From Actinokineospora xionganensis (GTDB lineage: Bacteria; Actinomycetota; Actinomycetes; Mycobacteriales; Pseudonocardiaceae), in NCBI RefSeq assembly GCF_014323725.1, contig NZ_JABVED010000010.1:1-64000 (forward strand): 64,000 bases of DNA, in the 5' to 3' direction. Below, piece after piece: positions 27,158 to 35,318 of this stretch. Both the position numbers and the translations under genes were made by a program. Below the pieces are notes generated by a model. That model did not search any database, was not told where the DNA came from, and saw only the letters and a program-made list of their open reading frames with translations. Every line of letters begins with the position of its first letter. Position 1 is the first letter of the stretch.

Positions 27158-27480
27158 TGGGTCCGCCCGAGTTCGAGCAGCAGTACCCCGCCGATGACCA
27201 TCGTCAACCCGAGTCCCATCGTCAGGTTGAAGGGCTCGTGGAGGAACAGCGCGCCGATGACCGCGACCGCCGCGACGCCGACCGCCGCCCAGATCGCGTA
27301 GGCGACGCCGACGGGGAACCCTTGCTTGAGCAGCCGCGCGAGCGCGGTGAACGCCACGCCGTATCCGACGATCACGACAACAGAGGGGAACAGTTTTGTA
27401 AAACCATCCGAGATCTTGAGCGAGATGGTCGCCGTCACCTCGCCGACGATCGCCACGGCGAGCAAGATGAGCGGATGCAT
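27154..27480 (-). CDS. SMR family multidrug efflux protein
   Basis: The 108-aa protein has four transmembrane helices. Helix 1 carries the conserved membrane-embedded glutamate in VAIVGEVTATISLK (residues ~8-21), the proton/drug-coupling residue of EmrE/SugE-type transporters. Helix 4 ends ELGRTH. Proteins of this group export quaternary cations or guanidinium; no SugE-specific residue allows a choice. The start is ATG 27480, giving normal length. It forms a two-gene unit with the downstream TetR gene (4-bp overlap). Confidence 0.92.
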   Translation of the reverse strand: MHPLILLAVAIVGEVTATISLKISDGFTKLFPSVVVIVGYGVAFTALARLLKQGFPVGVAYAIWAAVGVAAVAVIGALFLHEPFNLTMGLGLTMVIGGVLLLELGRTH

Positions 27481-27538
27481 ACCGCCAAAGTACCTGAACA
27501 AACGTCCCAATAACTGCCGAGGTGTGCACCACACTTGT

Positions 27539-27562
27539 CCGACTTAGGCTTCGCTAAGTCGG
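27539..27562. promoter_or_regulatory. 9-bp-arm palindrome upstream of SMR/TetR unit
   Basis: CCGACTTAG (27539-27547) and CTAAGTCGG (27554-27562) are perfect complements around GCTTCG. It lies 59 bp before the SMR start and abuts the operator of the divergent EtfD-like gene. It is a candidate TetR operator. Confidence 0.5.
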
Positions 27563-27576
27563 TTACCGACGAGTAA
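27563..27576. promoter_or_regulatory. TTACY-N4-AGTAR operator (EtfD-like gene)
   Basis: TTACCGACGAGTAA matches the palindrome class seen before the SGNH and FadE5-like genes. It is 52 bp upstream of the Fe-S oxidoreductase start. Confidence 0.6.
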
Positions 27577-27628
27577 GAACAGCTAAGGTCCCGAGTTCGA
27601 TCGGGAATCGAGGGAAGGTCACCGCCAC

Positions 27629-29872
27629 ATGGGTGCCGTGCAGTTGACACTGGGTCTGGTCGCAGTCGCGGTCAGCCTCGTGGCCTGGAGCATGTTCGTT
27701 CGCACTGTCGGGCGGATGGTGAAAATCGTCCGACTCGGACAGCCGGACGCCACGCGCAACGGCCCGTTCGTGCCGCGTATGAAGAACATGTTCATCGAGT
27801 TCGCCGCTCACACCCGGATGAACAAGTTCCGGCATGTCGGGCTGGCGCACTGGCTGGTCATGTGGGGCTTCCTCATCGGCTCCGCGGCCCTGTTCGAGGC
27901 CTACGGCGAGGTGTTCGTGCCGACCTGGGGCTGGCCGATCCTCGACAACATCAGCCTGTGGCACCTCCTGATGGAGCTGCTCGGCATCGGCACCATCGTC
28001 GGCGGCGTCGCGCTGGTGATCATCCGCCAGCTCAACCACCCGCGCCGGGCCGACCGGCAGTCCCGCTTCCAGGGCTCGAACTTCCGCCAGGCGTACTTCG
28101 TCGAGTTCGTGGTGATCTTCGAGGGCATCGGCATCCTCGGGGTCCGCGCGGCGAAGGCGGCACTGGGCGCGCACGAGGTGCCGCTGTGGGCCGCGTTCGT
28201 CACCAACCCGATCGGCGACCTGCTGCCCGCCAGCCCGAACCTGATCTCCGTCCTGGCGTTCGTCAAGCTCATGGGCGCGATGGTCTGGGTCTACGTGGTC
28301 GCGAAGTACATGACCATGGGTGTGGCCTGGCACCGCTTCAGCGCGTTCTTCAACATCTACTTCAAGCGTGAGGCCGACGGCGGCGTCGCACTCGGCGCGA
28401 TGAAGCCGATGATGTCCGGCGGCAAGGTGCTCGACCTGGAGGAAGCCGACCCCGAGGTCGACGCGTTCGGCGCGGGCAAGGTCGAGGACTTCTCCTGGAA
28501 GGGCTGGCTCGACTTCACCACCTGCACCGAGTGCGGTCGCTGCCAGTCGCAGTGCCCCGCGTGGAACACCGGCAAGCCGCTCTCGCCGAAGCTGCTGATC
28601 ACCCAGCTGCGCGACCACGCCTACGCCAAGGCGCCCTACCTGCTCGCGGGCGGCAAGAAGGACATGGCGGGCGACGAGATCGGCCTGACCGACCACTCCG
28701 GCGTCGACGTCCTGGCGCTGGCCGAGGCCGAACGCCCGCTGATCGGCGGCGTCGACGAGCTCGGCGTCATCGACCCCGAGGTGCTGTGGTCGTGCACCAC
28801 CTGCGGCGCGTGCGTCGAGCAGTGCCCGGTGGACATCGAGCACGTCGACCACATCGTCGACATGCGCCGCTACCAGGTGCTCATCGAGTCGAACTTCCCG
28901 TCCGAGCTGGGCGGCATGTTCAAGAACCTGGAGAACAAGGGCAACCCGTGGGGCCAGAACGCCAAGGACCGGCTCGCCTGGACCGAGGCCCTGGACTTCG
29001 AGGTGCCGGTCTTTGATGGCGAACTCGCCCCGGAGACCGAGTACCTGTTCTGGGTCGGCTGCGCGGGCGCGTTCGAAGACCGCGCGAAGAAGACCACCCA
29101 GGCCGTCGCCGAGCTGCTGCACATGGCCGAGGTCAAGTACGTCGTGCTCGGCTCCGAGGAGACCTGCACGGGCGACCCGGCCCGTCGCGCGGGCAACGAG
29201 TTCCTCTTCCAGATGCTCGCGCAGCAGAACGTCGAGGTCATCAACTCGGTGTTCGAGGGACGCGAGAAGGGCAAGCGCAAGGTTGTCGTGACCTGCGCGC
29301 ACTGCTTCAACACCCTGGCGAACGAGTACCCGGAGCTCGGCGGGCAGTACGAGGTCGTGCACCACACGCAGCTGCTCAACCGCCTCGTGCGGGAGCGTCG
29401 CCTGGTGCCGATCGCCCCGGTCGCCGAGGACGTCACCTACCACGACCCCTGCTACATCGGCCGCCACAACAAGATCTACGAGGCGCCGCGTGAGCTGGTC
29501 GGCGCCGCGGGCGCGAACCTGCGGGAGATGCCGCGCAACTCCGACCGCGCGATGTGCTGTGGCGCGGGTGGCGCGCGGATGTGGATGGAGGAGCGGGTCG
29601 GCAAGCGGATCAACGTCGAGCGCGTGGACGAGGCGCTCGGCACGGCTCCGTCGAAGATCGCGACCGGCTGCCCGTTCTGCCGCGTGATGCTCACCGACGG
29701 CGTGACCGCGCGCAAGGCCGACGGCCTGGCGGGCGAGCATGTCGAGGTCATCGACGTCGCACAGCTGCTGCTCTCGTCGGTGAAGCGTGTTCCGGAGCCC
29801 GTCCAGGACATCCCGACCGACGTGACCCCGACCGGCACACCGCTGCCGGATGAGGACAACTCGACCGTCTGA
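27629..29872 (+). CDS. Membrane Fe-S oxidoreductase, EtfD/Rv0338c-like
   Basis: The 747-aa protein has about five N-terminal transmembrane helices (to residue ~240) of NarI-like type. Two [4Fe-4S] motifs follow: CTECGRCQSQCP (~299-310) and CTTCGACVEQCP (~390-401). Two CCG domains of the heterodisulphide-reductase D/GlcF type are then seen (HCFNTLANEYPEL; CCGAGGARMW near 642). From established knowledge of Rv0338c (EtfD), this family passes electrons from electron-transfer flavoprotein to the quinone pool and supports beta-oxidation. The TTACY operator shared with the FadE5-like gene supports that role here. The N-terminus is well spaced from the promoter. Confidence 0.9.
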   Translation: MGAVQLTLGLVAVAVSLVAWSMFVRTVGRMVKIVRLGQPDATRNGPFVPRMKNMFIEFAAHTRMNKFRHVGLAHWLVMWGFLIGSAALFEAYGEVFVPTWGWPILDNISLWHLLMELLGIGTIVGGVALVIIRQLNHPRRADRQSRFQGSNFRQAYFVEFVVIFEGIGILGVRAAKAALGAHEVPLWAAFVTNPIGDLLPASPNLISVLAFVKLMGAMVWVYVVAKYMTMGVAWHRFSAFFNIYFKREADGGVALGAMKPMMSGGKVLDLEEADPEVDAFGAGKVEDFSWKGWLDFTTCTECGRCQSQCPAWNTGKPLSPKLLITQLRDHAYAKAPYLLAGGKKDMAGDEIGLTDHSGVDVLALAEAERPLIGGVDELGVIDPEVLWSCTTCGACVEQCPVDIEHVDHIVDMRRYQVLIESNFPSELGGMFKNLENKGNPWGQNAKDRLAWTEALDFEVPVFDGELAPETEYLFWVGCAGAFEDRAKKTTQAVAELLHMAEVKYVVLGSEETCTGDPARRAGNEFLFQMLAQQNVEVINSVFEGREKGKRKVVVTCAHCFNTLANEYPELGGQYEVVHHTQLLNRLVRERRLVPIAPVAEDVTYHDPCYIGRHNKIYEAPRELVGAAGANLREMPRNSDRAMCCGAGGARMWMEERVGKRINVERVDEALGTAPSKIATGCPFCRVMLTDGVTARKADGLAGEHVEVIDVAQLLLSSVKRVPEPVQDIPTDVTPTGTPLPDEDNSTV

Positions 29873-29883
29873 CCGAGCTGACG

Positions 29884-29979
29884 AAGGGGCGCGACTGGAT
29901 TGAACCGCTCCCCGGAAGTCGGACTGGTAAACCAGTTCTGACTTGCGGGGAACGGTTCAGTTCACCGGTCGCGCCCCTT
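29884..29979 (+). repeat. Conserved hairpin element, copy 1 (terminator-like)
   Basis: A 96-nt hairpin has outer arms 29884-29895 and 29968-29979 (12 perfect bp), then the conserved head TTGAACCG...CGGTTCA with a TAAA apical loop, and ends CCCCTTT. It starts 12 nt after the EtfD-like stop, so it probably ends that transcript. The head is nearly identical to copy 2 at 41565-41657; the lower stem is different in sequence but still paired. Confidence 0.8.
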
Positions 29980-30026
29980 TGTTGTGTCCATCATACGAAC
30001 ACCCTGTTCCGCGATCCAGGAACGTT

Positions 30027-30041
30027 TAGCTATGTTAACTA
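30027..30041. promoter_or_regulatory. AT-rich inverted repeat before MFS gene
   Basis: TAGCTATGTTAACTA has 6-bp arms with one mismatch (TAGCTA/TAACTA) and ends one base before the ATG at 30043. In a 70% GC region it stands out as a likely repressor site; no regulator is adjacent. Confidence 0.4.
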
Positions 30042-30042
30042 T

Positions 30043-31236
30043 ATGTTCCGGTCCCGGTGGTCGATCCTCGCGGTGATCGTCGTCGCGCAGACCGGGTCCA
30101 TCTCGCTCCTCTACGGCGTGCCCTTCCTGATCCCGCTCATGCGCGGGACCGAGGGCATCACGCTGACCCAGGCGGGGACGATCGCCGCCGCGCCGTTGCT
30201 GGGCGTGCTGGCGATGCTGATCATCTGGGGCGCCCTGGCCGACCGGTTCGGCGAACGGCTGATCATGACCGTCGGCACACTCGGCACCGGCGTCTGCGGC
30301 GTCGGGGCGGCCTTGATCGACGGGCCCGTCGCGCTCGGCTTGGCGCTGGTCGCGGCAGGTGGGTTCGGCTCGTCGATCAACGTGACCAGCGGTCGGGCCA
30401 TTCTCGCCGCGTTCGACGTCACCCAGCGCGGGTTGGCCATGGGGATCCGGCAGAGCGCCCAGCCGCTCGGGCTGAGCTTGGCCGCCGTGATCCTGCCGCC
30501 GCTCGGACTCGCCTGGGGCTACCGCGAGGCGCTGCTCGTGCCCGCGGCGATCTGTCTGGTGATGGGCCTGGTGGTCGCCGTGGTCGTGCCCAGCCATCCG
30601 CGCGGGGAACGGTCACAGGTCCGGGCGCCGTCGCCGTACCGGGACATGCGGCTTTGGCGGGTCCACATGGCCAGCGCGCTGCTGGTGTGGCCGCAGTTCA
30701 TCGGCGCCGTGTTCGCGCTGACCTACCTGGTGACCGAGCAGGGCTGGGACCCGGTGTCGGCAGGCGCGCTGCTCGCCGTCGTCCAACTGCTTGGGGCCGG
30801 AGGGCGGATCGGCGCGGGGGTCTGGTCGGACCGAGTGGACAGCCGGATGCGGCCGATGCGGATCATCGCCGCCGCGGGCACGGTGTCGATGGTCGTGTGG
30901 GCGTTGGGCGACGTGTTCGCGCCCGCGGTGGCGCTGTTCGGACTGGTGGCGGTGACGATCATCGCCGCGTGCCCGAACGGCCTGTCGTTCACCGCGACCG
31001 CCGAACTCGCCGGTCCCGCGTGGGCGGGTCGCGCGATGGGCGTGCAGAACACCGGACAGAACTCGATGGCGATGGCGGTCGCGCCCGCGTTCGCCGCGCT
31101 CGTCACGGCGATCGGGTGGCCCCTCGCGCTGACCGCAGCGGCGGTGTTCCCACTGGCAGCGGTCGGCCTGACACCGGTTCGCGGTGAGCGTTCCGGCAGG
31201 GCCGCGCGGGCCCTGCCGGAACGCGCGCTCACCTGA
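30043..31236 (+). CDS. MFS transporter
   Basis: The 397-aa protein has twelve predicted helices. A typical MFS motif A lies in loop 2-3 (IWGALADRFGERLIM, residues ~64-78), and a second DRVDSRMRPMR is in the loop after helix 8. The sequence is of the CynX/NimT-like group, in which small anions or nitroimidazole-type compounds are transported, but the substrate cannot be given. It begins with ATG only one base after an inverted repeat. Its end overlaps the convergent phytase-like gene by 8 bp. Confidence 0.88.
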   Translation: MFRSRWSILAVIVVAQTGSISLLYGVPFLIPLMRGTEGITLTQAGTIAAAPLLGVLAMLIIWGALADRFGERLIMTVGTLGTGVCGVGAALIDGPVALGLALVAAGGFGSSINVTSGRAILAAFDVTQRGLAMGIRQSAQPLGLSLAAVILPPLGLAWGYREALLVPAAICLVMGLVVAVVVPSHPRGERSQVRAPSPYRDMRLWRVHMASALLVWPQFIGAVFALTYLVTEQGWDPVSAGALLAVVQLLGAGGRIGAGVWSDRVDSRMRPMRIIAAAGTVSMVVWALGDVFAPAVALFGLVAVTIIAACPNGLSFTATAELAGPAWAGRAMGVQNTGQNSMAMAVAPAFAALVTAIGWPLALTAAAVFPLAAVGLTPVRGERSGRAARALPERALT

Positions 31237-33415
31237 GATAGCCCAGCCGCAGGAAGACCGACTCACCGGGGGCGTCGTCGAGACCGTCGTTGTCGACGAC
31301 GCCGAACAGTTCGCCGTCGATCACCGCGAGACCTTCCGGCTTGTCGTGCACGACCCCGCCGCCTGCGGCCAGAACCGGCAGCAGATCGCGCACCAGGCGC
31401 TTGGCGAGGACCGGCTTGGCCTGTCCCTCGGCGGCCGGGGTGACCGTCGAGACGTCCACGGCGAAGACCTTCTTCAGCTTCGCCGCCGCACCGCGCTGGT
31501 TGTCGCGTTCGAGTACCAGCAGGGTGTTGTCGTCGACCGCGGTCAGCTCGGACAAGCCCGCCCAGCCGAGGGACACGGTGTCGAGCGGGTAGGCGACGAA
31601 CGCCCACTGACCGGTCGCCGGGGTGAAGCGGGCCAGCGTCGCCTGCCCGCGCACATCGGCCGCCCACTCGCGCTGCACGGCGAGCCAGACCTGTTCGGCC
31701 GCGCCGGAGCCGGTCACGGTCACGCCCTCGAAGCCGTTGCTCGTGGCGGTGGCCGCCACGCCCGCGGGCAGGTTGACCTCGCGGAGCACCGCGCCGGACG
31801 GATCGACCTCGACGAGCAGGTTGACCGTCTTCTTGGCGTCGCCCTCGCTCGCGACCCAGTAGCCGCCGCCGGGGCGGACCGCGATGCCCTCACCGTCGTA
31901 GGACGCGGGCACGCCCGCCTTGGTGATCGTGAGCGCGTGCTCGACCCTCGCGGGCAGCGCGCGGGCGTCCACGGTCAGGATCCGCGTGGGCGCGTACGCC
32001 GAGTCGGTCACGGACACGACGTGCCGCGGGTCGCCGGGGATGGCGGACAGGCCGGACAGTGCGCCGAAGCCGATCCCGTCGGACACGATCGACGGTGCGG
32101 CCTGGTTGTTCCGCAGCGCCAACGCCTTGGGGAAGCGGGTGAGCTGGTAGGAGGTGAGCGAGGAGCGGATGCCGTCCTCGGCGGAATCCTCCTCGGCGGC
32201 GACGATCAGCGTGCCGGTGGCCGGGATCGGCAGCAGTCCTTCAGGGCCGACACCGGTCGGGAGTCCTTGCAGAAGCTTCGGTTCGCGCGGGTCGTCGACG
32301 TCGTAGACCGCGACCATGTTCGCCCGCTCCAGGCCGACGAAGGCGTAGCGGTGCTTGCCGAACGTCGCGACGGCCAGACCCTCCGGCTCGACCCCCTTCT
32401 TGCCCGCGCGCTTCTCCGGGTACTGCCCGGAGTTGATGGCGAGGTTCTCCAACTCGGCGCCCGAGGAGTGGACGACTTCGCCGGTCATCGCGTCGAAGAC
32501 CGTCCAGGTTCGGGTGCCGCCACGAAGGTCGCCCTCATCGGCGGTGCCGAGGTGGTCGTCGCCGATCCACCGCACCGAGTCGGGCTCGCGCGGAGCGGTC
32601 ACGGTTGCGGTGGGGGCGATGTTCTTGTCGGTCTTGGTGTCGACGCCGGTGACGGTGGCCGTGCCCGCGGAGAAATGCCTGATGAGCGCACCGGTCGGCA
32701 AGTCCACGACGGCGATGTGGTTGTTCTCCTGCAGCGTGACCGCGACCTGGTTGTGCGCGTTGACGCTCACGAACTCGGGTTCGGGGTCGTCGGCGGCGAA
32801 CTCGGCGATGCCGGTCAGCTCGACCCGGCGCACACCCCAGTCGGCGGGCGCGCCCTCGACGTCCACAATGGACAGGTAGCCGGCGGGGGCCTGCGGCATC
32901 GCACCGCCGTCGACGTTCTCGTCGCGCTCGTTCTCGATCGCGATGGCGGCGAACCGGCCGTCCGGGGCGATGTCGATCGAGTCCGGCTGCCCACCCAGGT
33001 CATGCTCGGCAACGATCTCGCGTGTCGCCAGGTCCACCACGACGAGCACACCGGACGGATCGACGAAGGACGCACTGGTGTTGACCGCGACCAGCGCCAG
33101 CCCGCCGACGATGTCCACCGATGTCGGCTCACCCGGCATGTCCAACACGCCGGTGGCCGAAAGCTCGCCGCGCTTGCCGACACCCGCGAACCCGATCCGC
33201 TCACCCGGCGAGTCGGTGTAGACGACGGTCCGACCGTCCGCGGTGGCCGCCGCGATCTCCGCGGCGGTGCGCTCGTCGGCGGAGGTGTTGAGGTGCACCG
33301 GCAGTGTGTCGGCGCGCTGGAACCGCTCGGGGACGGGATCAGCGGAGGCGGTCGGGGCGATAACGAGTCCGCAGACGGCAATCGCCGCCACCACTCTTCG
33401 GGACGGAACGGGCAC
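31229..33415 (-). CDS. Secreted phytase-like (esterase-like) beta-propeller protein
   Basis: The protein is about 728 aa. A signal peptide (VPVPSRRVVAAIAVCGLVIAPTASA) is followed by a PQQ/YVTN-like repeat region rich in VVDL and DIAPDGR motifs (~100-430). A C-terminal phytase-like esterase domain (PF13449-type, ~430-720) carries GFEGVTV and KPEGLAVIDGELFGVVDND. Such proteins are secreted and may bind or cleave phosphorylated compounds. GTG 33415 with GGAGG four bases upstream defines the start; a longer frame adds residues without signal features. It overlaps the MFS gene end by 8 bp. Confidence 0.85.
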   Translation of the reverse strand: MPVPSRRVVAAIAVCGLVIAPTASADPVPERFQRADTLPVHLNTSADERTAAEIAAATADGRTVVYTDSPGERIGFAGVGKRGELSATGVLDMPGEPTSVDIVGGLALVAVNTSASFVDPSGVLVVVDLATREIVAEHDLGGQPDSIDIAPDGRFAAIAIENERDENVDGGAMPQAPAGYLSIVDVEGAPADWGVRRVELTGIAEFAADDPEPEFVSVNAHNQVAVTLQENNHIAVVDLPTGALIRHFSAGTATVTGVDTKTDKNIAPTATVTAPREPDSVRWIGDDHLGTADEGDLRGGTRTWTVFDAMTGEVVHSSGAELENLAINSGQYPEKRAGKKGVEPEGLAVATFGKHRYAFVGLERANMVAVYDVDDPREPKLLQGLPTGVGPEGLLPIPATGTLIVAAEEDSAEDGIRSSLTSYQLTRFPKALALRNNQAAPSIVSDGIGFGALSGLSAIPGDPRHVVSVTDSAYAPTRILTVDARALPARVEHALTITKAGVPASYDGEGIAVRPGGGYWVASEGDAKKTVNLLVEVDPSGAVLREVNLPAGVAATATSNGFEGVTVTGSGAAEQVWLAVQREWAADVRGQATLARFTPATGQWAFVAYPLDTVSLGWAGLSELTAVDDNTLLVLERDNQRGAAAKLKKVFAVDVSTVTPAAEGQAKPVLAKRLVRDLLPVLAAGGGVVHDKPEGLAVIDGELFGVVDNDGLDDAPGESVFLRLGYLR

Positions 33416-33488
33416 AGGGCCTCCAGGATCGACGTGGGCTTGCGGTTTGTAACCCACGTGGACGAAGGCCCGGTGAACTCCGGGCGAA

Positions 33489-34070
33489 TCAGCGGTTGGT
33501 GTCCACCCGGTGGAAGTTCAGGTACGCGCGCGACGGCGTCGGGCCGCGTTGCCCCTGGTAACGCGAACCTGCCTTCTCCGAGCCGTACGGGTGCTCCGAC
33601 GGCGAGGTCAGGCGGAACAGGCAGAGCTGCCCGATCTTCATGCCCGGCCACAGGGTGATCGGCAGGTTGGCGACGTTGGACAGCTCGAGGGTGATGTGCC
33701 CGGTGAAGCCCGGGTCGATGAACCCGGCGGTCGAGTGGGTCAGCAGACCGAGCCGCCCAAGTGACGACTTGCCTTCGAGCCTGCCCGCCAGGTCGTCGGG
33801 CAGCGTGACGCGCTCATAGGTGGAGCCGAGGACGAACTCACCAGGGTGCAGCACGAACGGCTCGTCACCGTCGGCCTCGACCAGCGACGTCAGCTCGTCC
33901 TGCTGCTGGCGCGGGTCGATGTGGGTGTACTTGGTGTTGTTGAATACCCGGAAGAACCGGTCCAACCTCACGTCCACGCTCGACGGCTGAACCATCAGCG
34001 GCTCGAATGGCTCGATCCCCAGTCGTCCGGAATCGAGTTCTTTGCACAGGTCACGGTCGCTCAGCAGCAC
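33489..34070 (-). CDS. dcd: dCTP deaminase
   Basis: The 193-aa enzyme converts dCTP to dUTP, feeding dTTP synthesis. Signature stretches are [16 protein letters not shown] (residues ~28-43), [21 protein letters not shown] with the catalytic Glu region (~104-127) and [11 protein letters not shown]-like [14 protein letters not shown] near the C-terminus. Whether it is the bifunctional DCD-DUT type found in M. tuberculosis is likely but not provable from motifs. The start is GTG. A decayed DUF2306 gene and the tRNA-Gly gene lie upstream, a layout shared with mycobacteria. Confidence 0.96.
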   Translation of the reverse strand: MLLSDRDLCKELDSGRLGIEPFEPLMVQPSSVDVRLDRFFRVFNNTKYTHIDPRQQQDELTSLVEADGDEPFVLHPGEFVLGSTYERVTLPDDLAGRLEGKSSLGRLGLLTHSTAGFIDPGFTGHITLELSNVANLPITLWPGMKIGQLCLFRLTSPSEHPYGSEKAGSRYQGQRGPTPSRAYLNFHRVDTNR

Positions 34071-34360
34071 GCACCCACCCTAGTTGGTCCGTCCGGGTGA
34101 GCAGCCAGGCCACAAGGAGATTGGGCACCCAGCACAACCAGGCGCGCGCCGCGTAGGCGACTTCGAACGGGATGTCGATCTCCAGCGCGCCGTAGCGGCC
34201 CAACTCGGACGCCGAGCCAGGACTCCCGCCGCACGAAGACGTCCCGCTGCCGCTCGTCGTAGGTGTCCGGGTCAAACCGAGGTAGCGAGCAGAGACCGCG
34301 ACGGCGAGCAAGGAGAGGACGGTCATCGACCCAGCCGAACCGGGATAAGCGCATGCGCAC
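34051..34360 (-). pseudogene. DUF2306 family pseudogene
   Basis: Pieces of a DUF2306 membrane protein appear in two frames. One frame has MTVLSLLAVAVSARYLGL and, after a gap, FEVAYAARAWLCWVPNLLVAW; the other has DPDTYDERQRDVFVRRESWLGV, which belongs directly after ARYLG. At least two frameshifts and a large internal deletion (intact members are several times longer) leave no usable product. It is placed 10-20 bp from the dcd start. Confidence 0.65.
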
Positions 34361-34485
34361 AGTGTTAGGCCGGACGCGGCCACCCGAGATCCGGCACGAA
34401 CCCTGGTAGCGGCCCTGATCTTGCCCTTAGGCCGCAGCGCCCTGATGGAGCCTCAGACCGGTTGGCGTGTATTCTGTCGATCACT

Positions 34486-34559
34486 GCGGATGTAGTTCAG
34501 TGGTAGAACATCAGCTTCCCAAGCTGAATATGCGGGTTCGATTCCCGTCATCCGCTCCA
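34486..34559 (+). tRNA. tRNA-Gly (CCC)
   Basis: A full cloverleaf: acceptor GCGGATG/CATCCGC, D-arm with GTTCAGTGGTAGAAC, anticodon stem TCAGC/GCTGA and loop TTCCCAA (anticodon CCC at 34518-34520), T-arm GCGGGTTCGATTCCCGT, and encoded CCA. It is close to dcd, as a tRNA-Gly is in mycobacteria. Confidence 0.97.
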
Positions 34560-34560
34560 C

Positions 34561-34604
34561 CACAGAAGGGGTGTCACCGGATCATCGGTGACACCCCTTC
34601 TGTG
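34561..34604 (+). terminator. Terminator after tRNA-Gly
   Basis: A perfect 19-bp stem (34561-34579 with 34586-34604, loop GATCAT) starts one base after the tRNA CCA end. Further downstream to 34777 is non-coding up to the HxlR stop. Confidence 0.85.
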
Positions 34605-34777
34605 TATTCGGCAGCCGTGACGAAGCGCGCTTTCAGCGCACACGATGTAGTGCGGTTGGCAGGCGGCCCGTTAGGGGGCACATCCGCCATCTTTCCCACA
34701 CCCAAACCTCGATGCCCGGTTGGAACAGCCGGATCACTGACTACCAGGGTGCCGCCCGTCCAGGGTGGCACCCTCGG

Positions 34778-35263
34778 CTACCGGCGGCGGGCGCTGGGGC
34801 CGGGGCGGGCGACGACGTCGCGTGGGGAGTCGATCTCGTGGCCTTCGGCGCACCGGAGGTGGGTGGTGACCGTGGCCCCGCAGTCGCGGTGGGCAAGCTC
34901 GAGTGGGGAGCCCTGGGGATCCGCCAAGTATTTGTCGCCCCAGGACCAGATGGCGACCAGGACCGGGTAGAGGTCGAAGCCCTTCTCCGTCAGCCGGTAC
35001 TCGTGGCGTTCCCGTTCGCCCGGGTCGCGGTAGGGGCTGCGGCGCAGGACACCCTCGTCGACGAGCATGGCGAGGCGGTTGGTCAGGACCTGGCGCGGGA
35101 TGCCGCTGTGTTCGCGCATCTGGTCGAAGCGGCGGATGCCGTTGAAGACCTCGCGCAGGACCACGAACGTCCAGCGTTCGCCGAGCACGCCCATCGCGCG
35201 GGCGATGGTGCAGTTGTCGACGGACCAGTCCAGTGCGGACGGGCGGGTCGCGGAGGTCTCCAT
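34778..35263 (-). CDS. HxlR family transcriptional regulator
   Basis: The 161-aa winged-helix regulator has CTIARAMGVLGERWTFVVLREVF at residues ~18-40, the typical HxlR start with a cysteine, and then FDQMREHSGIPRQVLTNRLAMLVDEG as the HTH. The Cys could sense electrophiles or oxidants. A C-terminal extension (~40 residues, with two cysteines) resembles a metal- or ligand-binding tail. It diverges from the PaaI thioesterase across a 55-bp gap with ACTCAG repeats, so that gene is its likely target. ATG 35263 and GTG 35266 are adjacent candidate starts. Confidence 0.9.
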   Translation of the reverse strand: METSATRPSALDWSVDNCTIARAMGVLGERWTFVVLREVFNGIRRFDQMREHSGIPRQVLTNRLAMLVDEGVLRRSPYRDPGERERHEYRLTEKGFDLYPVLVAIWSWGDKYLADPQGSPLELAHRDCGATVTTHLRCAEGHEIDSPRDVVARPGPSARRR

Positions 35264-35266
35264 CAC

Positions 35267-35316
35267 CTCAGTCTAAGTCTCGTTGACAGACTCAGCAAGC
35301 CGGTGCGAGGCTGAGT
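35267..35316. promoter_or_regulatory. ACTCAG/CTGAGT repeats between HxlR and thioesterase
   Basis: CTCAGTC (35267), ACTCAG (35290-35295) and CTGAGT (35311-35316) recur in the divergent gap, the last two as an inverted repeat with a 15-bp spacer. TTGACA at 35283 may be a -35 box. This is consistent with HxlR binding sites controlling both genes. Confidence 0.5.
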
Positions 35317-35318
35317 CC

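Noticed and set aside
34467-34970. Plus-strand frame over the tRNA-Gly
   Set aside because: It spans a tRNA and its terminator hairpin, so it cannot be a gene.
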